NCBI GenBank assembly: GCA_016169945.1
Contig: JADLSH010000155.1
Location: 3,045,501 to 3,109,500 of the forward strand
Direction: 5' to 3'
Origin: Trachythela sp. YZ-2020
Taxonomy: Eukaryota; Cnidaria; Anthozoa; Malacalcyonacea; Clavulariidae
Length of the DNA stretch: 64,000 bases
Shown: piece by piece, positions 1-13,800 of the stretch
Position numbering within the stretch: position 1 is the first letter of the stretch
How the letters are laid out: each line of letters starts with the position of its first letter
Notes under the pieces: generated by a model
The model's database searches: none
Told to the model about the DNA's origin: nothing
The model's input: only the letters and a program-made list of their open reading frames with translations
Translations under genes and position numbers: made by a program

Positions 1-28
1 GCCTAAGGCTATTTACTCACTGTCAGAG

Positions 29-190
29 TCACTGTCTATCATCTTTTTTAGTCCCCAAGCGGTTGCTTTTGTTGTGTTTTTTTGCTTGAGCCTTTTTCTC
101 CATCTCGTCAAGAGCTTCCTTATCAAGGTCAGAGCTCTGGCTTAAAACATTTATATTTTCGTCTGTTGAATTCACGCTAGAGCTAGCCAT
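29..190 (-). CDS. small unknown ORF, probably a 5' exon or relic
   Basis: A 53-codon frame opens at an ATG at 190, is rich in Ser, Asp, Glu and Lys, and closes at 29-31. After the A-rich stretch near 85-95 the neighbouring frame stays open to about 13 and ends in an acidic Ser-Asp tail, so a one-base slip in the A run is possible. I do not recognise the product. It could be the N-terminus of a recombinase-type mobile-element protein or simply chance. Confidence 0.22.
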   Translation of the reverse strand: MASSSVNSTDENINVLSQSSDLDKEALDEMEKKAQAKKHNKSNRLGTKKDDRQ

Positions 191-479
191 ATTTAATTTC
201 ACAACTTTCGTCTCTTGAAAGTTGAAAACACCGTGAAAGCCCGAGAGCAGTCAGAGACTCAGAGCAGTGAGAGCACTCAAATGGCTTCCTTGCCAAGTTG
301 AAAATTCTGAATATTAATTTGTCGAAAACAATCATGAGACGCACGATTGACCAATCATATGCAGGGCAGAAGACACGTAATTACCGCCCGTTCGATTCGT
401 TACGGCCCGCGCTTGCGAACGTTTTGAAGAGGGCGGCTTCCCATTTGGCCTTCTATATTGATAATAATACGCATTATAT

Positions 480-779
480 TTAAGTCCTAAACCAGTCAAG
501 AGTTTGTTCGTGAATGCCGTACATAGAGAGTTTCTTGATCAGAATGTCATGACCAACTGCGTCAAATGCTTTACACAGATCAAGAAAAAGTACTGCATTT
601 ATCAGTGCAGCATCCATATTGAGTAACCATGCATCAGTGTTTGACAATAAGGATGACATGGTGGAATGACCCTTACGAAAGCCAGACTGACACGGACTCA
701 GAATATTGTTTTTACTTAAAAATATGTCTAGTTGCGTACACACAAGTTTTTCGAATAATTTAGCAATGATGATGCCCAA
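480..779 (-). pseudogene. LINE reverse transcriptase fragment
   Basis: About 99 codons of non-LTR reverse transcriptase are visible on the minus strand. The frame shows the QSGFRKGHST block and, about 40 residues later, the VLFLDLCKAFDAVGHDIL block that holds catalytic motif A (F-D-A-V-x-H). The downstream GVPQG and YADD motifs are absent, so this is an internal fragment. It ends just before the start of the LINE on the opposite strand and belongs to a different insertion. Confidence 0.8.
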
Positions 780-839
780 CCTTGCTCCCTACCCCCCTTG
801 CTCCCTACTCCCTTCCCCCACAGATTGTTAAAGTTCAAT

Positions 840-2590
840 ATGGCTGCCGGTCGTGCTTCGTGTAGCTCCGATGAAAATCAAATAAATCAGCTTCAAGTTA
901 CCTTCTCCCACATTCTATTAAAGCACGAAGGCTTCATAGAATATAACAACGACAACAAAGTAAAATGGACCGGCGGCTTAGAGAAACTAAAGAGTCTTGT
1001 AGTCGATTTGTTCGGCGATGAAGGCAAATGGAGCTCGCCTGGTGGGAGTGCGAAATTGTTTCGAAGTAATCGGATAAGCATTACTTGGTATGCTAACAAG
1101 GGATGACTCTTATTTCAAGGGGAATTGGGAAATATACTGAAGGAATTAATAGTGGACTTATTCAAGAATAAGGCAACAACGAATTTGATGGATAAAAGCG
1201 ACGATCTCGTCACAGAGTCAAAGTGTTATGACCGTTTATCCGACGAATTAGCTAGCCGAAGTTAAGCTGAGCGTTGAAAATATGTCAAGCGTTATGAATA
1301 GACTTTACGGCGATGTCTCCCGTACAGTTAATTACATCAATAGTCAAGACTTAAACTCAAAGAAAGCGGTGTCTGAATTTGGTATTCAAACGGACATAAA
1401 CCCGGTGAGTAGAAATCTTGCTCATATTAATAGTCAAGACATAATCTTAAAGAAGTCGGTGTGTGAGATTGGTACACAAACGGACATAAACACGGTAAAT
1501 GAAAGTCCTACTCAGAATAAAGTAAAAGTGTGCATACCCAGTTCGTATTACGAGCTTTCAACCGATCTTGAAGGAACAAAATTAGACATAGTAATAATGG
1601 AACGCAAAATTACAAGTGGGGTACGTGGTAACGGTCAAGCAATAGATCAAATTCGTGCCGAAATGGCTGATATCAGAGAGGAACAGCAGAAAGTCGTACA
1701 ACACGATAAAGCAAATATAGAGCTATTAACAGAGCAAAATAACGCTCTTTCTGATAAAGTAAATACTCTGCATTCAGATTTGGAAAAATTGAAAGTAAAT
1801 TTACATAAAGCTGATCAAAAACATGTTTATGATCATTCAAATCAGCGATGCGTACCTAAATTGGCTAAAACAACAAAAGGTCACGAACCTGAAAATCCCC
1901 TACCACAACTAACAAGTAAGCAACAGGTTAATGGCCCAGCTGACTCGCCTGTCAATTGCGCCCAAATCAGTGAAACTTTGCACCCGGTGACAAAACAAAA
2001 CAGCGAGACTACTGATGAGGCGAAACAAACACATTTACATGAAGTCGGACAAAAACAATTATTAAATAACTCCAAAAGCGTCACCAACAACAAAGGTTTA
2101 AGCGATAAATTAAGCCCCGATTCCGTAAATAATAAGCAGAATAATGGTCACCCTTCCGCCAGTCAGAAAATCACTCACAAAACTGTCAACGGAGAAACTA
2201 GAGATACTGTCCCGCGACCGTCACCACCGGGGTGGCTGAAATGCTTGCCTTTGATTAATATACCGAATAACGAAACAAATAACAAAAGCGTCATCAATAA
2301 CAAAGGTTTAAGGGATAAATTATGCCCCGATTCCGTAACTAATAAGCAGAACAAAGGTCACCCTTCCGCCAGTCAGAAAATCACTCACAAAACTGCGAAC
2401 GGAGAAACTAGAGATACTGTCTCGCGACCGACACCACCGGAGTGATTGAAATGCTTGCCTTTGATTGATATACCGAATAACCAAACAAATAACAACTCGA
2501 ATTTTCGTGGAAATTTTGGAAGGCGGAAAACTCGTCGGAGATCTCGCCGTTGGAAGTATACGGATATGGTGAGCGAAATGACGATATCAT
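840..2590 (+). pseudogene. LINE-A ORF1 protein, frameshifted
   Basis: The ATG at 840 opens a frame (MAAGRASCSS...) that breaks near 1104, continues in the next frame to about 1263, and returns as the long frame from 1282. The three pieces abut, so I read one decayed ORF1. The 1282-2445 part has two NSQD-LKK repeats near its start and a heptad-rich stretch (about residues 130-185) that should form a coiled coil, the usual trimerisation element of ORF1 proteins. Near the end lies a 70-codon in-frame duplication. A Trp-to-stop change at 2443-2445 cuts off a strongly basic tail (R/K cluster near 2518-2560) that overlaps the ORF2 start and was probably the RNA-binding C-terminus. Confidence 0.65.
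2065..2490 (+). repeat. 210-bp in-frame tandem duplication in ORF1
   Basis: Two copies begin near 2071 and 2281, spaced 210 bp (exactly 70 codons). Both encode the NNKGL-DKL-PDSV-NKQN-GHPSASQKITHKT block followed by a proline-rich segment. A partial third start follows near 2440-2490. The copies differ by scattered substitutions, including the TGG-to-TGA change in the second. Confidence 0.85.
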
Positions 2591-5263
2591 AACGGAAAGC
2601 CTAATGTCCTTAGCCCCCAAAATCGACGAAGTCCGTTTGTTCGTTTCCAAACATAATCCAGACCTCGTTTTCATAACAGAAATGTGGCTCAAAGAATCTA
2701 TCGGAAACAATCATGTCGAATTACCGGGTTATAGTATTAAAAGACGAGACCGCAGCTCAGCCCAACATGGAGGTGTTTGCTTTTTCTCTAAGGAGTGTAT
2801 TAAGGTTAAACAACTTCAACAATTTGAAAGTCCTAACCTTGAAGTTCTCTGGATGCAATTAAGACCTTCCAGGCTCCCAAGAGGAATCCCATGTATAGTA
2901 GCTGCAACAGTTTACCATCCCCCAAGTGCAAATGATAACGAAATGTTGGAATATTTATCAAAATCTTTTACTGACATCGAGGGTCTCTTCCCCGGATGTG
3001 GTATTATCATTGCTGGAGATTTTAACCACTTAAATATCAAGAATTTGTCTCGCCAGTTTCAATTGAAGCAATTAGTGCATCTGCCTACTCGTGGCACGAA
3101 TACGCTGGACCTCGTCTTAACAAACCTGCACTCTTTCTACGAATCTAAGTCCGCCACATCCCACCCACCATTTGGCCTTTCTGACCACTGTGTCATAACA
3201 TTATACCCAAAGCAAAGAGATCTCAATTCTACTACCAAGAAAGTAATCTATAAAAGAGACACTCGACCTTCTCGAAAACAAATGCTTGGCAAATACCTAA
3301 GCCAAATTGACTGGCACCTCTTTGACCAGCTCACTAGTTGTAGTGAAAAAAATGACGTATTCACCGGAATCATCATTACAGGTTTAAACTATATCACGCC
3401 TGAAAAAGCAGTCACCTTCCATCGTAACGATCCACCATGGATTACTGAAGATCTCAAACGCTTAATTAAACAACGACAACGCGCCTTTTCCTCAGGTAAC
3501 TCTATCGCTTTCAAGTTATATCGGAACAAAGTAAATAAGGAGAGAAAATCCTGTCGTGCTAAGTTTTACATCTCCAAAGTAGAACATTTGAAACAGTTGA
3601 AACCTAAAGAGTGGTGGCGTGAGGTGAAACGCCTCTGTGGCATGACCCCAGTTTCTAATCCTACAGATTTCTCTTCCCAGCTCCAATTAGAAAACACAGA
3701 TCATTTGTCACCACTAGATTTAGCTAATCTAATCAACAACACCTTCCTCGAGCCTATGCAAGACTTCTGCGCCCTTAGCGACACGTTCACGGGAACTGCT
3801 TCACTGACCGAAGACCTTCCAATAAATGCGTTAACCACACCTGAGTTAATTAATCATAAGCTCAATTTACTTAACCGTTCTAAAGCACCAGGCCCAGATG
3901 GCATTCCTAATTGGATCCTGAAAGAATTTGCAGAAATTCTATCAAATCCTATCTCCATCATTCTCAACTATTCTTACTTAGAACAAAAACTGCCAAGCGT
4001 TTGGAAACAAGCTAACATCATACCCATCCCGAAAAATAAACCAATCCGTGATATAAACAAGAATCTTCGACCTATTTCACTAACTCCAGCCTTATCAAAG
4101 TTAGCTGAAGACATCGTAATCGAAAAATACGTCTCTCACGCAGTTTTGGAGGTAGTCAATCAGGATCAATTTGGCGGAATCCCTAAATCATCAGCAACCC
4201 TAGCCCTCATCAACATTATTCACACATGCGCCCAAGCGACTGACGGAACTGGTGCATCCGTGCGTGTCCTCTTGTTTGATTACCGAAAAGCCTTCGACCT
4301 GATTGATCATAACATTTTGGTTAACAAAATCCGGAAGCTTTCAATTCCAATACCTATTATCAATTGGATTATCGACTTTTTAACTTCAAGGGAACAACGA
4401 GTTAAACTCGCCAGGGATTGTTTCTCCGAATGGGGAAAAGTTCCTTCCGGAGTTCCTCAAGGGACAAAATTAGGTCCTTGGCTCTTTATTCTCATGATAA
4501 ACGATTTGAATCTAACTGATTTCCAAATGTGGAAATACATTGACGACACTACCGCTGCTGAAGTAATACCAAAAGACTGTCACAGTACTATCCAAACAGG
4601 TGTAAATCAATTAGAAGACTGGACTGTGCAGAATAAACTCCAACTTCAAATTCCAAAATGTAAAGAACTGCTGTTTCAGTTCACGAGAGTTAGAATCCCT
4701 TTCCCCAGTGTTGTCCTAAGTTCTGGAATTCTTGAATTAGTTGAACAAGCCAAAGTTTTGGGACTGACAATCAGTAACGATTTGAAATGGACCAAACATG
4801 TTGCGGAAATGATCAAGAAAGTTAACAAACGAAAATATTTCATCATACAACTGAAACGTGCAAAAGTGCCCGCCAAAGAAATATTTAATTTTTACTGTAC
4901 TTGTGTAAGGCCTGTCTGGAGTACAGTTGTGAAGTCTTCCATTTTGCCTTGACTGACTATCTTAGTGACGCCATTGAGCAAGTCCAAAGAAGAGTCACAT
5001 CAATTATTTTCCCAGGCATGCCGTATTCTGTCCGTTTGCAAAAGTGCAACCTTATTCCCCTCAGCGAACGTCGATACAACGCCTGCTCAAAACTTTTCAA
5101 ACAAATCATCAACGATCCACATCATAAATTATCATCCCTTCTGCCAGACCGTCACTCTGCGAACTATGATCTCAGGAAAACTCCCGAGTTTCAACTCCGA
5201 AAGACAAAAACAGATAGATTTTTAAAAACGTTTATTCCGGCCTGCATCAAAGAATTTTCTTAG
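2550..5263 (+). pseudogene. LINE-A ORF2: APE endonuclease plus reverse transcriptase
   Basis: An 800-codon frame runs to 4952. The endonuclease half shows the ITEMWL motif near the start, IIAGDFNH near residue 155 and GLSDHC near residue 210, the metal and catalytic blocks of APE-type nucleases. The reverse transcriptase half shows SKAPGPDG, LLFDYRKAFDLIDH, PSGVPQGTKLGPW and the catalytic box KYIDDT. A one-base deletion near 4911 shifts the frame; the C-terminal 120 residues continue at 4901-5263 with the LPLSERR-type C-terminal domain of this LINE group. No RNase H domain is visible. The enzyme would nick target DNA and copy the element RNA there; this copy is broken. Confidence 0.85.
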
Positions 5264-5478
5264 ATGTTAATATTTTGATACATTTTTAACTTATATATAT
5301 ATAATTATATAGTATTAGTATATAGTAAAATTATAGTTTAATATTTCTATTAACCTTATATGAATTAAAATAGTAATTCTTGTAAATTATTGCTCTATAT
5401 AATTATAGAACTTAAATTAATCAACGGATGTAAAATAACACGCAATTCAGTTATTGTAAACTGCAAAGTGTTTTCTTA

Positions 5479-5503
5479 ATAAATCTATCTATCTATCTAT
5501 CTT
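5479..5503 (+). repeat. TCTA tail of LINE-A
   Basis: About six TCTA/ATCT units directly follow an aataaa signal. They mark the 3' end of the LINE. A similar ATCT tail ends the SINE at 40.77 kb. Confidence 0.8.
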
Positions 5504-7242
5504 TCATATGCTAATGTATTGCGGCGCCTCATATGCTAATGTTTGGCGGCCCCTCACAAAAGGGGGTTGAAAACTACATAAATTACTACTATCTGAGTTT
5601 AGGCTAATCAATAATCGCTCCGTCCATCAACACTCTCTTGAAAATGCTCTCCACCCAATGTTTCTGAATTTGATAATCCCAAGCAGCCCCCCCCTTAAAA
5701 CTCTCGGCTATTTTGTTGCCTAGTTTAGGCCATTTCAGAGAAAATTTTATAATTTGAGCCCCACTTTAAGCGAGTTAAGGTCCAAGAGCAGGTGTGACAA
5801 TACTCAACGCATATGAATTCGAACAAGACTCAATTGCAAAGTCCCATAGGATGCTCTATGCGTTTCAATTCTCGACGAAAGAATAATATAGTTCAGTGAT
5901 ACATTTCAATTTGTTAAATTCCACTGCACAATGCAAACATTTTTATGCCTTAAACGTACTCCGACATAGTACACGCATGCTCATTATCACAGAAAGTCTG
6001 AAATTAAATGAGGTAGTACAAGGTGCACAGGTCGATCGCGAGGATCTCAAGCAACGTACTGTAATAGAAAATCAGGCACATTTCGTCAAAACATTCAGTC
6101 GTGAAAGTAATTCGAACAGGAATTGCTTAAACTTACTTAAACTAGAGTAACGACAGAATACATAAATGAAGTATGTAAATTTTTATAATGTACATTATAC
6201 CATGCATACTACCAATTGAATTTACATCTTGACATATTTAACGATGTTGGAAGCTAAAGCGGCGTTATCCATAATAGTTTTTGTACGCGTTCTCTGGTTC
6301 TAAATATATATTTACAAAACTACGACTTTTTACCAGGCACCAAAAGATGTCTGTAATAATGTGAATATAACTCTCAAAAATATTAAGTCGTCCAGTTTAT
6401 CTCACAAAAATATAATAAAGGGAAGCTGGGAATTCTGTTGGCGTTCCAGATGGGGGCACTAACAACCAGGCAGATGAAATCTCTCAATAGATTCAGAAAG
6501 CTCTCAATAGATTCAAGAATGTATTTTTTTCGTGACCAGTTGCACTCCAGAATTCCATAGGGTCAACACATCTAATTACGGTACCCAGAGCATTTTTATG
6601 AAATAGCAACAACGTCAACGGCAACTCAAAAAATTATCACTTCATCCTACATTCAAACAAACGTTTCTAACTTATTTTAGTTATTATCTGTCATGACGTT
6701 TGCCAATCCGCTTTTTTTTACCACCCAACCTGGAAAGCGTCGCACTATCCTAACGCTCTATATCGAGTAGATACTGATACCCCCTCGGAGATTATCACTT
6801 TAACCTGAAAGTTTAATGTCGCATCCGTAGCATATAACCTGTAGCAAAATATAATGCTAATCCTCAAAATTACCTTGAGATGTATTTTATCTTGCAAATT
6901 TTACGGTGCGATATTATGCAGAAGTAGGTCAACGAGCAACAGAAGAAGTTTTCTGGATCGTCGCGGAATTGATTTCCAGGTTAGCACAAATGGTTATTTA
7001 ATTAAGGATGTATACATAAAAGCTCCTATATGTCATCGAAACGTTTAGTACAGATGCACCAAATGTGCACCAGAAGAAGTTGGTATTAACTTTGAATTTT
7101 CGATGAACATATATTTATATATTAATTTTTTTATTCTGTATTTGTAATTATCTGTACTTGTAATTATCTGAAATTTACCACCCGATCTGCTGCTTTACTT
7201 ATCATATAAAATAACGTTTTTCATTCAATCCTTCTTTCTTCG
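5504..7242. other. intergenic stretch, no gene seen
   Basis: AT-rich sequence. The only structure seen is a short direct repeat (tcatatgctaatgt followed by a ggcggc-type block) at about 5507-5550. The 50-85 codon frames here show no domain and no codon-like pattern. Confidence 0.6.
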
Positions 7243-7292
7243 TTTACTCGTTCGTTCGTTCTTTTGTTCTTTCGTCCGTTCATTCATTCATT
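7243..7292. repeat. TTCG/TTCA microsatellite
   Basis: Tandem tetranucleotides change from TTCG-like to ATTC units. It lies just beyond the 3' end of the minus-strand pentraxin gene. Confidence 0.8.
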
Positions 7293-7468
7293 CATACTCT
7301 GACACGCATCCCTCGCTCAAAAGTTAACATGCTAACTTTGGACATGAAGCTGTTTGACACCTGATTTTGATGCTATTTATTTAAAGATATAACGTTAACT
7401 ATAAGTTATCCATTTCTGTGCTAAAAAACCTTTTGAGTGAAGTGTGAAAACTAATTAACTGACAGTGT

Positions 7469-7847
7469 TCATTTGCAACAAGGTGGTTGGAATCTAGAAA
7501 CATTTCCTTCCATAACAAAATCACTGAACGCCACATAGTTGCCTTTCAAATTTTCAAAACAAGATGAGGCGAGACTCCCAATTTCAGCAGAAGAAAGGAC
7601 TTTGTTCCAGATATGGACTTCAGCAATTTCACCTGAGAACGCCGATGCTGGTTCAAAACCTCCTCCTATTTTATCTTGATCTTGCCCAATGACCCATTTC
7701 CCCCCACCTGGAAGAATTTTTCCATCCCCAATTGTCGTGTTATGAACGTTCGATCCATCCACGTAAACGACGACCTGTCCATCAGAAGACTGCCATGTAA
7801 CACATACATGATGAAATTTGTCAGCGTTATCCAAAACCAATTCAATG
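7469..7847 (-). CDS. exon 5: second half of the pentraxin domain and stop
   Basis: The acceptor reads ctatttgcag at 7848 and upward. The exon carries the pentraxin signature HHVCVTWQSSDGQVVVYVDG, then GGKWVIGQDQD, EIAEVHIWNKVLSS and a Cys-Cys-Lys end before TGA at 7469-7471. The H-x-C-x-T-W pattern is the family signature; the acidic positions after GQDQD are where pentraxins bind calcium. Confidence 0.88.
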
Positions 7848-10800
7848 CTGCAAATAGAATAATAGATATTGGATTCATCCATATAAGTAATGAAATTTGT
7901 TAAACATTGCGTAAAATAATTATCTCTGCATGGAGGAGGCACATTTCCTCTGACTGTAAAGGTGCACAAATAATTTGTCTTAGATTCCAATACAATATTT
8001 AAACATAACGGATGGTCGCTTCATTATACAAAAGATACATCCAAAAGTGTCCAAGTTACTATAAACGTGGACGAAAACATAGTACCTTATGGCAGGCGGA
8101 GCATCTGCAACAGCATATGGGTGGAAATAGATTTCCAGTTTTTCCGGTCGCAAGTTAATAAGTAATCCGTTGGAAAAATTTTGATTGTTGATGGTGTAGG
8201 CATACGATAAGATTGCGGAACCCGAATTACCAGTTGCACTCATCCAAAAACATGCAGTAATGGAAGTCAAGTTAGTCAACGGTCCAGTGAAGATTCCATA
8301 TTCCACGGTATTCTTACCGCGAAAACGTAAGGCATCAGCACCTTAAATCACAAAGAGTGGAATAAAATTGAGTAAGTTGTGAAAATTCTCAATCAATTGT
8401 CGACACAGCACAATGGCTTTGAAAACCCCCTGAAAACACGTAAAGGAAGAATAAAGGAAATGAGTGCATTATCGAAAGCATAATTATAATAAGTTAACTA
8501 GAAATATAAATGCACGTATAGCAACCCTTTGCCTTTTCTAACCCAAATACCCATACCTGCAAAATATTGTCTGAATATTAAATAGTTCTAATTAGAGAAC
8601 TGCTAGCACAAACAATAGACCTTGTGTATAATGACGTCACAAGGTTTGAAGCGCGCGGTGAATTCTGGTCTTAGTGGTAACGAAATACGAAATATTTCAA
8701 AATGGTTACTGTCCAAAGTGAATGTTTTGAGGTTAATAACCTTCTATTAGAGGCTGTTTAAAGCAAAATACTATACTCGTTGAAAACAGTCATACAATAG
8801 CAGATTAGATGCCCCCAAAACTAATCGAAGGTAATGGAATTAATGCTATAAGCGTGCTGAAAAGCTGTTGCTCTTGGTTCTTGTTTCTACAAAGCAACCT
8901 ACTCCAATTAAATCTCGCTGAGCTTAAAGGGGATGAAATCGAACTCCTTTGGCGTTAAACACAATACAAGTTCGACCTGGTAGATGCTTAAATAGTAATT
9001 TAATTTTAGTTTAATAAATCACGCGATTAGTGTCATGGTCTAAGTCAAAACGAGCTGACAGAAAGTTGAACGTTGTTACAAAAGGCAAAGCAGCTATTTT
9101 CTTTGCTTGTGTCCGTTTATGTTAATGAGTTTTGAATACGGATGTTGCACCCTATTAACCCCAATTTTTTTGAAAATAAATTCGCACATTTTATGAGGTA
9201 TAGACAAGTATTTTTATTTCTCTCCTGCCATGAGGCATTTGTTAAGATGTTAAGCCTGATATATTCTTGAGACTTGACTTTTAATAATGGTTAAAGTGTT
9301 AAATAGAAGGGTGAGAATATAAATTCGCAACTACAGTATCTTAAAAAAGTGCACCCAAATGGTTATACCTATTTACCTGTCAATGTTAAGTCCTCCCCAT
9401 CCAAGGGGAGTGTAAAGGGAAAACCACGGGAATTTGACGACGTGATGCTTCTGTTCAGAGCGGGTCAATGACATTAACAGACGGGAATGTTGTGTTTGAA
9501 ATTACAGTTAGAAAATAATAAAACTATAGCATCAGTTTGTATTTACTGCAATGCTATTGCCCTCCCCACAGAGAGTGGCCTATATTTCTAATTTAACAGA
9601 GATTTTAAATCTCGGGTGAGGAATTTGATACTAACTCAATCAGAAATGTCAAATCCTCATGGTTTGCCAACCTGCCCTTCCTTGGAGCTTGAAATTGACA
9701 GGTACATTAGACAGGGTCGCGCAGAGGGGGGGGGGACAAAGGGAGCAATTTGCCCCGGTCACTGAGAATGTAATTTAAAATGTTAAAGAATGCAGGACTT
9801 AAAACAGAAGTTCAAAGGTATAGAAATTAATTTTCTAAACAAGCACATGACACCATTATTTTTTGGCCCGGGCACCCAAATGTGTCTGTGAGACCCTGAC
9901 ATTAGGTGTAACTGGGCAGTACAAAATATTAGGATGATTTATTTCAACAAATTAGAAGCCACTCTGTTGCCTTAAAACTAGTTTAGTTAATACGCATAAT
10001 TATAACAACATTATAATTTTTCTGTGTCCTGTTATTTATTTATTATCAAGTATTATTATTTCAGAATATAGCAGGGGCCAGAGGGTAGCACAGCTTAAAA
10101 GGATAACATGAGACATGACAGGTTTGCAAGGCTGCCAATCTTCACGCATTGAGCGTAAAAGTCACGCAGTTTCGAAAATTTTCGTGGTCACGCCCGCATA
10201 GTAAAATCAATGCAAACGTCACTCATTTTTCCCATTTTTCAAAATTGAAACGCAACTTCCGTTATTTTGTTGGCGTTTTTTTCTTGTCCACATAACGACT
10301 TGTTTTGTCCATTCTTGATGTCAAACTGGAGTTCAAAATTCATTACCCAAATCGAAGGAAATTGCATTTCAGTGGTTGTAGTTTTCAAATTTTCTCACGG
10401 GGTGCATTCCTCCGGACGCCCCTAGAATGCTCACGCCTTCGGTAGTCGACACACCTGTGTGTTTAGGTCAAGGTCGCTCATTTTCTCTCCACAAATATGA
10501 CAGCTCTGAGTTTGGTTAATCAAGTAATGGCCAATGTTTTCCATGGAGAGGCACTTCTCCTTGAGAAGAAGCTAGGTCTAAGCAGCCAAGTCCAAAGATA
10601 GTAAGGGCTTTTTTATGTATGGGGTATTTTTATCAAAATACTAAAAGCCCACCAGGAAATCTCCCTCTATTCCAATGGTTCGTGCCATGCCTTCCCCCTT
10701 TTCATCATCTTAAAAATTTTACTGCTCACTTGACACATTTCGCGAAGGAGCAACACAAGAAATTTTAGTCAGTTATGTACATGACAGTACAGTACATGGA

Positions 10801-13800
10801 CTCATGAAGAGCACCTGATAGGTTGCAAAGTATAAATGATAATCTATTTATGCAGATGTAGTCAGCAAAATAAACCGAGACAAATAATATATACTTCTCA
10901 AAAATATATGGTAGTCCGATCAGTGATAGCCATGAGACATCCTTTACGGAAAAATGGTAAAAACAATGCAACGATGAACGCTTTCAACTACAGGTCGAAA
11001 TGAGAAATATTCAACATAGAAAAGTCCAAAAGCATTCTGTCAGCTGAAATTTATAGTCCCACCTTTAGCGTTCCGTATAGGTTCGAAATTTTCATAAAAC
11101 TTAACTGCTTTTTTTGCGCAAGCTTATTCTACTCGTGACAAACCGCCATATTTTATTTCAATGTGATGACCATGCATGCACACAATAAATAGTTTATTTA
11201 ATAGACAAAGAAAATCTTTATATTAATTATATTTAAGTCCTATTTAGACCATACTTAAATGCTTTTTTGTTCTCGATGAATTTTAAATATAATGATCATA
11301 AATGATCACCTGATTATAGTATTCTCCAATATTCGTTGATAGTGTTGCCTCAATCCTAAGAGGCCAAAAAGCATGCAAAGCAACAGGTTTGGATAAAATT
11401 CTTGCTAAAATTCTAAAATTATCTGCAGACATAATTGCACCCTCGTGGACGTTCATCTTCAATCTGTCGCTTACAACAGGCATATATATAGATGAATGGA
11501 AGCGAGCTCGTATAACGTCAATTTTTAAATCTGGGGATAGAAGACAATGTGAGAACTATCGGCCTATTTCTATATTACCGTACCGGTGGTGAGTAAAGCC
11601 TTTGAGAAGGAAGTTTTCGGTCGGGTATATGGCTATACTTGTCTGAAAATTCTCTATTGTCAAAATTTCAATCTGGATTTCGTCCGAAGAATTCAACTCT
11701 AACTGCCCTCATCCAATACTGGGACCACTGCTATTCCTATTGTATATTAATGATCTGCCCGATTGCTTGAAATCAACTACTCCAGGCATGTACGCAGATG
11801 ATACTCAAGTGTTTTCATCTTCCTACGATGCCAATGAACTTGTTATAAGGTTAAATTCGGACCTTGCTCATATGTGTAACTGGCTTAAAGAAAATAGGCT
11901 GCAGATGCATCCGTCTAAATGTAAAATGATGTTTATTGGCTCCCCGTATAATCTTAATAACATAATGTGCCAGGAAACCGTTGAGGCTAATGCAAAACCC
12001 ATATTACGAACTGGTACACAAATGTGTTTGGGAGTGAAATTATATGAAAATCTTAATTGGGACAGTCACATTGAAATGATATGCAAGAGGGCGAGTGCAG
12101 CTATTGGTGCTATGAAACGTATAAAGCCCTTTGTTCCAATGCATACCTTCGAATCTATTTATAAAAGTCTTGTGCAGCCCTACTTTGATTATTGTCCCCC
12201 CTGTGGGACACCTGTGGTAAGTTGCTAAGAGACAAGTTGCAAAGATTTCAGTTTCGTGCAGCAAGAGTCTTAACGAGTGCTAATTATGATACTCATTCAG
12301 CTGATCTTCTTAACTTTCTTGGGACACACTTGAAAATAGACGGTCTGGTGCCAAGTCAGTATTAATGTATAAAATACTTAATGACCACACTGCGCCGGGT
12401 CTTCGGGGGTCCTTCGTGAGAAGAGAAATTAATCAAACTAATTATCATCTCCGATGTACTGCAACAGATCTTACACTTCCGAAGCCGAAACGAGAATTTC
12501 TTCGAAAAAGTTTGAAATATAGCGGCGCTATGCCCTGGAATCAACTCCCAAATGAAGCAAAATTGGTCGAGTCGCTTCATTCGTTTAAGTCAATAGTTGG
12601 ATAATGACATGCTTCCTAGTTATCATATATTATTTGTGTGTTTGTGTGTTAGTATTTAGTGTACCTTTCTTTCTAATATTTTGAACCCTTAAACACGCCC
12701 CTATGTAAACCAGCCTAGAGTTGATGGGGCTAACGTGTTCGCTATTTTGATTTTAAATAAAGTATTACCTACCTACGTACCTAACTATCCATGTTTCGCT
12801 TATCCATATTTTATACCAATTTAAGCAATAAAATACATTGTCACAATACTCGAATCTCAAATAAGTTGCATAGAAATGATGAAGGAACAAATTACACAAA
12901 ACATACCGTGTTTAGAAATGGAATCGATGTTTAAAATAAGTAATTTAGACGTGCCAACTTGACAATATTAGTTCTATTTCAGACTTGATGACTATGATAA
13001 TGCAACTATACGGACTTTGTGTAAAAAAGCTGAAAATTTTCCGTATGGTTTCTAGCCCAGCTCAGGGACAGGTCATATATTAGCAGGGGGAGGGTCATCG
13101 TGCTCTACTAGACCTTGCACTTTGCTATGGTCTCCTTCACTTCAGAAACACGGATGTAAATATACCTGGATTAGTAACAACAGCAAGGGCTTCGTCCGAA
13201 ACGGATCTTCCGTGCCGTTAACGAAGGTATAATTTGATGTTTTATAAGATTCACATATATTTTACATTCACGATACATGACCATATGTTTGCAAACGAAA
13301 ACGAAATCTGAAGAAAATACGTTAGTTCTATTGCTAAAAACAGTCCAATCGAAATGTAATGGGGAAATTAATGCCATATCTCTATATTCTTCACTTTTAC
13401 ATATCCAAGTGCTCGAAGTCCCAATAAAGTAAAATCAGGTCTGGCTAACATCATTAATTTGGAGAGGTAATAATGTTTTGTAATCTCTGTTTAGGCCAAT
13501 TCGCGACGATTGCAGCCAGAAAAAGCTAAAGGTAATCTAATGTTTGTTAGATTAAACGATACAATCAATTGACGAACGATAGGTTTAACGACCATCAATT
13601 ATTCTACTATATAAACTATTGGTAAAGGAGGTACTTATGCACAGTCGAACTTTCCCTCTAATAGGACAGTTCAGTATATCCCGAAAGTGTTATGATAAAT
13701 TGCTTAATAATTCCATAATTCGCTAATAATAAAGTATGAACCCTCTCCAATGCCGAGAATGCATCAGAGAGATTTCATTGCATACTTACAAGATTCGCTG

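Larger units (their letters stand above)
780..5503 (+). mobile_element. nearly full-length non-LTR retrotransposon (LINE-A, CR1/Jockey-like)
   Basis: The order is a C-rich leader with the motif cttgctccctac repeated, a frameshifted ORF1 (840-2590), an ORF2 with APE endonuclease and reverse transcriptase (2550-5263), an AT-rich 3' UTR, and a tetranucleotide tail of TCTA units after an aataaa signal near 5478. Short tandem 3' tails instead of poly(A) are usual for CR1/L2-like elements. Two frame breaks in ORF1 and one in ORF2 show it is no longer autonomous. I did not find target-site duplications. Confidence 0.85.

Noticed and set aside
1..190. N-terminus of a Crypton or phage-integrase-like recombinase
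   Set aside because: The alternative frame has a suggestive helix and acidic tail, but too few residues and a needed frameshift; no catalytic domain is present.
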